Assembly (NCBI RefSeq): GCF_000972865.1
Contig: NZ_CP011144.1
Span: forward strand, 806,001 to 870,000
DNA from: Pseudoxanthomonas suwonensis
GTDB lineage: Bacteria; Pseudomonadota; Gammaproteobacteria; Xanthomonadales; Xanthomonadaceae
DNA length: 64,000 nucleotides
Reading direction: 5' to 3'
The position numbers were made by a program, and so were the translations under genes. The notes under the pieces are model-generated. The model worked only from the letters and a program-made list of their open reading frames with translations. It made no database searches and had not been told where the DNA came from. Positions within the stretch are counted from its first letter, which is position 1; each line of letters starts with the position of its first letter. Below, one piece after another: positions 54,259 to 64,000 of this stretch.

Positions 54259-54312
54259 TTTTCGCTGTAGGGCCGCCACCCACCCAGGGAGTGGCGACCG
54301 TAAACTACTGAA

Positions 54313-55503
54313 TTACTTGATGATCTTGGCCACCACGCCGGCGCCGACGGTACGGCCGCCCTCGCGGATCGCGAAGCGCAGGCCCTCGTCCATCGCCACC
54401 GGGTTGATCAGCGTGACCACCATCTTCACGTTGTCGCCCGGCATCACCATCTCCACACCCTCCGGCAGCTGAACCGCGCCGGTGATGTCGGTGGTGCGGA
54501 AGTAGAACTGCGGACGGTAACCCTTGAAGAACGGGGTGTGACGGCCGCCCTCTTCCTTCGACAGCACGTACACCTCGGCCTCGAACTCGGTGTGCGGGGT
54601 GATCGAACCGGGCTTGGCCAGCACCTGGCCGCGCTCCACGTCGTCACGCTTGGTGCCGCGCAGCAGCAGGCCCGCATTGTCGCCCGCCTGGCCCTGGTCC
54701 AGCAGCTTGCGGAACATCTCCACGCCGGTGACCGTGGTCTTCTGCGTCGGACGGATGCCCACGATCTCGATTTCGTCGCCCACCTTGATGATGCCGCGCT
54801 CGATACGGCCGGTCACCACGGTGCCGCGGCCCGAGATCGAGAACACGTCTTCCACCGGCATCAGGAACGGCTTGTCCACGTCGCGCTCCGGCAGCGGGAT
54901 CCAGCTGTCCAGCGCTTCCACCAGCTTCAGGATCGACGGCACACCAATGTCCGACTGGTCGCCTTCCAGCGCCAGGCGCGCCGAACCGGCAATGATCGGG
55001 GTGTCGTCGCCCGGGAACTCGTACTTGCTCAGCAGCTCGCGGACTTCCATCTCCACCAGCTCCAGCAGCTCGGCGTCGTCCACCATGTCGGCCTTGTTCA
55101 GGAACACCACGATGTACGGCACGCCCACCTGGCGCGACAGCAGGATGTGCTCGCGCGTCTGCGGCATCGGGCCGTCAGCGGCCGAGCACACCAGGATCGC
55201 GCCGTCCATCTGCGCCGCACCGGTGATCATGTTCTTCACGTAGTCGGCGTGGCCCGGGCAGTCCACGTGCGCGTAGTGGCGCGTGGCCGATTCGTATTCC
55301 ACGTGCGCCGTCGAAATCGTAATGCCGCGCGCCTTCTCTTCCGGCGCCGCGTCGATCGCGTCGTACGCCTTGAACTCGCCGCCAAAACGCTCCGCGCCGA
55401 TCTTCGTCAGCGCCGCCGTCAGCGTCGTCTTGCCGTGGTCCACGTGACCGATCGTGCCCACGTTCACGTGGGGCTTGGTGCGCTCGAACTTACCCTTGGC
55501 CAT
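54313..55503 (-). CDS. tuf: Elongation factor Tu
   Basis: This 396-residue GTPase brings aminoacyl-tRNA to the ribosome. It has Gly-His-Val-Asp-His-Gly-Lys-Thr at 18-25, Asp-Cys-Pro-Gly-His and Asn-Lys-Ala-Asp. All three domains are full length. Only one copy lies here; many relatives have a second near secE-nusG. A gap with two YGGA-loop hairpins separates it from fusA. Confidence 0.98.
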   Translation of the reverse strand: MAKGKFERTKPHVNVGTIGHVDHGKTTLTAALTKIGAERFGGEFKAYDAIDAAPEEKARGITISTAHVEYESATRHYAHVDCPGHADYVKNMITGAAQMDGAILVCSAADGPMPQTREHILLSRQVGVPYIVVFLNKADMVDDAELLELVEMEVRELLSKYEFPGDDTPIIAGSARLALEGDQSDIGVPSILKLVEALDSWIPLPERDVDKPFLMPVEDVFSISGRGTVVTGRIERGIIKVGDEIEIVGIRPTQKTTVTGVEMFRKLLDQGQAGDNAGLLLRGTKRDDVERGQVLAKPGSITPHTEFEAEVYVLSKEEGGRHTPFFKGYRPQFYFRTTDITGAVQLPEGVEMVMPGDNVKMVVTLINPVAMDEGLRFAIREGGRTVGAGVVAKIIK

Positions 55504-55534
55504 TGTCTATGCCTCTTTAACTGGATTTTCTTGA

Positions 55535-55592
55535 GAAGTGCGGCCACGGATGGCCGCTTCTTGATTTGCTTTTGCGCCCACGGATGGGCGCA
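55535..55592. repeat. Two hairpins with CGGA loops between fusA and tuf
   Basis: GCGGCCA-CGGA-TGGCCGC (55540-55557) and TGCGCCCA-CGGA-TGGGCGCA (55573-55592). The second begins 4 bases after the fusA stop. Both share the same loop and the CCA/TGG closing pairs. Confidence 0.75.
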
Positions 55593-55596
55593 CAAG

Positions 55597-57726
55597 TCAC
55601 GCCTTCTTGACCACCGTCTCGGCGATGTTGTTCGGCGCTTCCTCGTAGTGGTCGAACTCCATCGAGAAGGTCGCGCGGCCCTGGCTCATCGAGCGCAGCG
55701 AGGTCGCGTAGCCGAACATCTCGCCCAGCGGGATCATCGCGTTGATGATCTTGCCCGACGGGCTGTCGTCCTGGCCCTGCAGCACGCCGCGGCGGCGGCT
55801 CACGTCGCCCATCACGTCGCCCAGGTAGTCCTCCGGGCTGACGATCTCGACCTTCATGATCGGCTCCAGCAGCACCGGCTTGGCCTTGGCGAAGCCCTGC
55901 TTGAACGCCATCGAGGCGGCCAGCTTGAACGCCATTTCCGAGGAGTCGACGTCGTGGTACGAGCCGAACACCAGCTTGGCCTTCACGCCCACCACCGGGA
56001 AGCCGGCCAGTGGGCCGCTGGTGATGGTCTCGCGCATGCCCTTCTCGACCGACGGGATGAATTCCTTCGGGATCACGCCACCGCTGATCTCGTTGACGAA
56101 CAGGAAGTCGTCCTTGATGTCGGCCGCGTACTTCTCGCGGTCCGCATCGCTGATCGGCGACAGCTCGATCACGACATGGCCGTACTGGCCCTTGCCGCCC
56201 GACTGCTTGGCGTGCTTGTAGTCCGACTTGACGTCGCTCAGGCGGATGGTCTCGCGGTAGGCGACCTGCGGCTTGCCGACGTTGGCCTCGACGTTGAACT
56301 CGCGCTTCATGCGGTCAACGATGATGTCCAGGTGCAGCTCGCCCATGCCCGAGATGATCGTCTGGCCCGACTCCTCGTCGGTCTTGACGCGGAACGAGGG
56401 ATCTTCCTGGGCCAGGCGGCTCAGGGCGTTGCCCATCTTCTCCTGGTCGGACTTGGTCTTCGGCTCGACCGCCATCGAGATCACCGGCTCCGGGAACGCC
56501 ATGCGCTCCAGGACGATCGGCGCATCCTGCGAGCACAGGGTGTCGCCGGTGGTGACGTCCTTCAGGCCCACCGCGGCGGCGATGTCGCCGGCCAGCACTT
56601 CCTTGATCTCATCGCGGTTGTTGGAGTGCATCTGCAGCAGGCGGCCGATGCGCTCCTTCTTGCCCTTGACCGAGTTCAGCACGGCATCACCGGCGTTCAG
56701 GGTGCCCGAGTAGACGCGGAAGAAGGTCAGCGAGCCGACGAACGGGTCGGTCATGATCTTGAACGCCAGCGCCGAGAACGGGGCCTTGTCGCTGGACTCG
56801 CGGGTCAGCTCCTTGGTCTCGTCGTCGACGTCCACGCCCTTCACCGCCGGCACGTCCACCGGCGACGGCAGCAGGCTGACCACGCCGTCCAGCATGGCCT
56901 GCACGCCCTTGTTCTTGAACGCCGAGCCGCAGAACATCGGCACGATCTCGGTGGCCAGGGTGCGCGCGCGCAGGCCGCCGATGATCTCCTCCTCGGTGAG
57001 GTCGCCCTCCTCGAGGTACTTGTTCATCAGCTCTTCGTTGGCCTCGGCCGCGGACTCGACCATGAACGCGCGCTCTTCCTCGGCCTGGGCCTGCAGCTCG
57101 GCCGGGATCTCGCGGTATTCGAAGTTCAGGCCCTGCGAGGCGACATCCCAGTGGATGGCCTTCATCTTGAGCAGGTCGACCACGCCCTCGAAGCCGTCCT
57201 CGGCGCCGATCGGCACCTGCATCGGCACCGGCACGGCGCCCAGGCGCGACTTCAGCTGGTCGCGGACCTTGTAGAAGTTGGCGCCGGTGCGGTCCATCTT
57301 GTTGACGAACGCGATGCGCGGCACGTGGTACTTGTTGGCCTGGCGCCACACGGTCTCCGACTGCGGCTGCACGCCGCCGACCGCGCACAGCACGAACACC
57401 GCGCCGTCGAGCACGCGCAGCGAACGCTCGACCTCGATGGTGAAGTCGACGTGCCCGGGGGTGTCGATGATGTTGAAGCGGTGCTCCGGCAGGGACTTGT
57501 CCATGCCCTTCCAGAACGCGGTCGTGGCGGCGGACTGGATCGTGATGCCACGCTCCTGCTCCTGCTCCATCCAGTCCATGGTCGCGGCGCCGTCGTGCAC
57601 TTCACCGATCTTGTGGCTCTTGCCGGTGTAGAACAGGATGCGCTCGGACGTCGTGGTCTTGCCGGCATCGATGTGGGCCATGATGCCGAAGTTGCGGTAA
57701 CGCTCGATGGGAGTGGTGCGGGCCAC
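55597..57726 (-). CDS. fusA: Elongation factor G
   Basis: This 709-residue translocase has the GTP loop Ala-His-Ile-Asp-Ala-Gly-Lys-Thr-Thr near residue 20, Asp-Thr-Pro-Gly-His and Asn-Lys-Met-Asp. The start is a GTG at 57726 (protein begins Val/Met-Ala-Arg-Thr-Thr-Pro) after AGAGG; the ATG 16 codons earlier would add an atypical basic tail. Confidence 0.97.
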   Translation of the reverse strand: MARTTPIERYRNFGIMAHIDAGKTTTSERILFYTGKSHKIGEVHDGAATMDWMEQEQERGITIQSAATTAFWKGMDKSLPEHRFNIIDTPGHVDFTIEVERSLRVLDGAVFVLCAVGGVQPQSETVWRQANKYHVPRIAFVNKMDRTGANFYKVRDQLKSRLGAVPVPMQVPIGAEDGFEGVVDLLKMKAIHWDVASQGLNFEYREIPAELQAQAEEERAFMVESAAEANEELMNKYLEEGDLTEEEIIGGLRARTLATEIVPMFCGSAFKNKGVQAMLDGVVSLLPSPVDVPAVKGVDVDDETKELTRESSDKAPFSALAFKIMTDPFVGSLTFFRVYSGTLNAGDAVLNSVKGKKERIGRLLQMHSNNRDEIKEVLAGDIAAAVGLKDVTTGDTLCSQDAPIVLERMAFPEPVISMAVEPKTKSDQEKMGNALSRLAQEDPSFRVKTDEESGQTIISGMGELHLDIIVDRMKREFNVEANVGKPQVAYRETIRLSDVKSDYKHAKQSGGKGQYGHVVIELSPISDADREKYAADIKDDFLFVNEISGGVIPKEFIPSVEKGMRETITSGPLAGFPVVGVKAKLVFGSYHDVDSSEMAFKLAASMAFKQGFAKAKPVLLEPIMKVEIVSPEDYLGDVMGDVSRRRGVLQGQDDSPSGKIINAMIPLGEMFGYATSLRSMSQGRATFSMEFDHYEEAPNNIAETVVKKA

Positions 57727-57835
57727 GGGAGCCTCTCGTTTGCTTTTGGCTTTTCGGATGACGGAGCGGCGCACGGCGCCGGCTTCCGTGGGACGGGGGC
57801 GCGGAGACGCCGCGCCGCCCGGGCTGGTCGCGGTA

Positions 57836-57855
57836 CGGGCCCGGTCACGGGCCCG
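57836..57855. repeat. Perfect hairpin after rpsG
   Basis: CGGGCCCG (57836-57843) and CGGGCCCG (57848-57855) around GTCA, beginning 6 bases after the rpsG stop, in the 135-bp gap before fusA. No T-run. Confidence 0.65.
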
Positions 57856-57861
57856 GCCGGA

Positions 57862-58329
57862 TCACCAGCGGTAGTGGGCGAAGGCCTTGTTGGCCTCGGC
57901 CATGCGGTGCGTCTCTTCGCGCTTCTTGATGGCGCCGCCGCGGTTCTCCGAGGCGTCGATCAGCTCGGCGGCCAGCTTGCGGGCCATCGTGTTCTCGCCG
58001 CGCTTGCGGGCCGAGTCGATCAGCCAGCGCATGGACAGGGCCAGACGGCGGGACGAACGCACTTCGACCGGCACCTGGTAGGTGGCGCCGCCGACGCGAC
58101 GCGACTTGACCTCGACCGACGGAGAAACGTTGTCCAGCGCCTTCTGTACCAGCTCGATGGCGTTGGGGTTCTTCTCGCCGATGACGTCCATCGCGTCGTA
58201 CACGATGTTCTCGGCGATCGACTTCTTGCCGCTCTTCATCACCATGTTGATGAAGCGGGCGATGGTCTCGCTCCCGTGCTTCGGATCGGGAAGGACGGCG
58301 CGCTGGGGGGTGGAACCTTTACGGGACAT
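57862..58329 (-). CDS. rpsG: 30S ribosomal protein S7
   Basis: This 155-residue protein begins Met-Ser-Arg-Lys-Gly and contains [14 protein letters not shown]. It nucleates the 30S head. Spaced 15 bp from rpsL. Confidence 0.98.
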   Translation of the reverse strand: MSRKGSTPQRAVLPDPKHGSETIARFINMVMKSGKKSIAENIVYDAMDVIGEKNPNAIELVQKALDNVSPSVEVKSRRVGGATYQVPVEVRSSRRLALSMRWLIDSARKRGENTMARKLAAELIDASENRGGAIKKREETHRMAEANKAFAHYRW

Positions 58330-58344
58330 GTCGGGCTTCCTCGA

Positions 58345-58719
58345 TTAGCTCTTCGGGCGCTTGGCGCCGTACTTCGAACGGCCCTGGCGACGCTTGGTCA
58401 CGCCAGCGGCATCCAGCGAGCCACGGACGGTGTGGTAACGCACACCCGGCAGGTCCTTGACTCGGCCACCGCGGATCAGGACGACCGAGTGCTCCTGCAG
58501 GTTGTGGCCTTCGCCACCGATGTACGAGATGACCTCGTAACCGTTGGTCAGGCGCACCTTGGCAACCTTGCGCAGGGCCGAGTTCGGCTTCTTCGGGGTG
58601 GTGGTGTAGACGCGCGTGCAGACGCCACGGCGCTGCGGGCACTTCTCGAGCGCCGGCGAGGCACTCTTGTAGGTCTCTGCCTGCCGCGGCTTGCGGACCA
58701 GCTGGTTGATTGTCGCCAT
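58345..58719 (-). CDS. rpsL: 30S ribosomal protein S12
   Basis: This 124-residue decoding-site protein has Thr-Thr-Pro-Lys-Lys-Pro-Asn-Ser-Ala and [10 protein letters not shown]. The lysines changed in streptomycin-resistant mutants (E. coli 42 and 87) are wild type. First gene of the str operon. Confidence 0.98.
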   Translation of the reverse strand: MATINQLVRKPRQAETYKSASPALEKCPQRRGVCTRVYTTTPKKPNSALRKVAKVRLTNGYEVISYIGGEGHNLQEHSVVLIRGGRVKDLPGVRYHTVRGSLDAAGVTKRRQGRSKYGAKRPKS

Positions 58720-58780
58720 TGGTAAGGTTCTTCTGCTTGGGGCCCCGCACAGGAGGGGCCGGTAGGAACATGAAAACGAC

Positions 58781-58803
58781 GGCAGGCCGAAGGACGGCCT
58801 GCC
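58781..58803. repeat. Hairpin at the start of the str leader
   Basis: GGCAGGCCG (58781-58789) pairs perfectly with CGGCCTGCC (58795-58803), a few bases downstream of the expected transcription start. Confidence 0.65.
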
Positions 58804-58813
58804 GAGAAGCGGA

Positions 58814-58843
58814 ATTATAGCGGTCGGCTGAAAATCACGTCAA
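58814..58843 (-). promoter_or_regulatory. str operon promoter (rpsL)
   Basis: On the minus strand TTGACG (58843-58838) and a perfect TATAAT (58819-58814) are 18 bp apart. Transcription would begin near 58806. Confidence 0.85.
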
Positions 58844-58922
58844 CCGACCCCGTCCCTGGCGCCGTTCACGGTGGCCGGCAGGGCCGGTACCGGGAACGGC
58901 ATGGCGGGGGTCCTTCCCCGCC

Positions 58923-58944
58923 AGCCGGGCCTTTCGGCCCGGCT
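58923..58944 (-). terminator. Hairpin after rpoC
   Basis: AGCCGGGCC and GGCCCGGCT pair around TTTC, 10 bases after the rpoC stop. A second stem of GGCGGGG/CCCCGCC follows. No T-run, so termination may need Rho. Confidence 0.55.
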
Positions 58945-58954
58945 GTCACGCCTG

Positions 58955-63166
<4,212 letters not shown>

Positions 63167-63246
63167 TTCTTGTCTCCGTCAGGAGTGAAGGCGTGTTTGG
63201 CGGTTCGATGCGGGATCGCGGCGGCCGGTCAGGGCCGCCACGCGCC

Positions 63247-64000
<754 letters not shown>

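Larger units (their letters stand above)
53988..54312. other. 325-bp gap between tuf and rpsJ
   Basis: It holds the S10 promoter (54152-54180), a leader hairpin directly downstream of it (54117-54142), other GC-rich dyads at about 54040-54110 in the leader, and 3' hairpins of tuf (54240-54258; 54274-54296). No gene is seen. Confidence 0.7.

Noticed and set aside
54538..58725. 1395-codon open frame on the plus strand
   Set aside because: It lies opposite tuf, fusA, rpsG and rpsL. Long antisense frames are expected at this GC content, and the product is low-complexity (His/Arg/Leu/Val).

Overview
The window looks like a chromosomal segment of a high-GC member of the Xanthomonadaceae/Lysobacteraceae (Lysobacter, Luteimonas or Pseudoxanthomonas type). 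The grounds are the style of the protein sequences, the OmpA with type-3 repeats, the TorF-family porin, GTAG-type REP elements, the prpB/prpC pair next to a helix-turn-helix citrate synthase, and a ribosomal gene order with no rpmJ between secY and rpsM. No phage, insertion sequence, CRISPR array, rRNA or tRNA gene was found. GC content and database identities were not computed.

Positions 1-7046 are an alginate-utilisation locus: a PL17-type and a PL6-type alginate lyase (overlapping, minus strand), a divergent TonB-dependent receptor and a GntR/FCD regulator, with AT-rich candidate operators in the divergent promoter. A TorF-family porin follows (7199-7903). Positions 8207-14638 are a sulfate-uptake operon (porin, two sulfate-binding proteins, cysT, cysW, cysA), divergent from kbl. 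Positions 16049-18988 hold a pseudouridine synthase flanked by two small exported proteins sharing a C-terminal motif, then an OmpA-family protein. An MDR-family oxidoreductase and fadH follow on the plus strand. A 1.1-kb gene-free stretch packed with palindromes and REP-like repeats (22476-23618) leads to a SleB-type hydrolase.

Positions 24804-31687 are a propionate (2-methylcitrate) region: prpC and prpB, a divergent HTH-citrate synthase fusion preceded by three tandem copies of a TTGATCAAT-like operator, an M14 peptidase, and prpE. acnD, prpF and prpD are not in the window. Housekeeping genes follow: mdh, a glutaredoxin-like protein, a cyclophilin, typA, an amidase, class II DAHP synthase and dsbB.

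From 39699 to the right edge, all on the minus strand, lies the large transcription/translation cluster, in order of transcription: rpoB (partial), rpoC, rpsL, rpsG, fusA, tuf, rpsJ-rplC-rplD-rplW-rplB-rpsS-rplV-rpsC-rplP-rpmC-rpsQ, rplN-rplX-rplE-rpsN-rpsH-rplF-rplR-rpsE-rpmD-rplO-secY, rpsM-rpsK-rpsD-rpoA-rplQ. Promoters can be read before rpsL, rpsJ, rpsH and rpsM. Unusually, GC-rich perfect hairpins sit a few bases after the stop codons of several internal genes, and a terminator-plus-promoter pair splits the spc operon between rpsN and rpsH.

The most novel-looking items are the HTH-citrate synthase with its triple operator, the paralogous exported pair, the repeat island with a 77-nt three-way-junction palindrome, and the hairpin punctuation of the ribosomal cluster.
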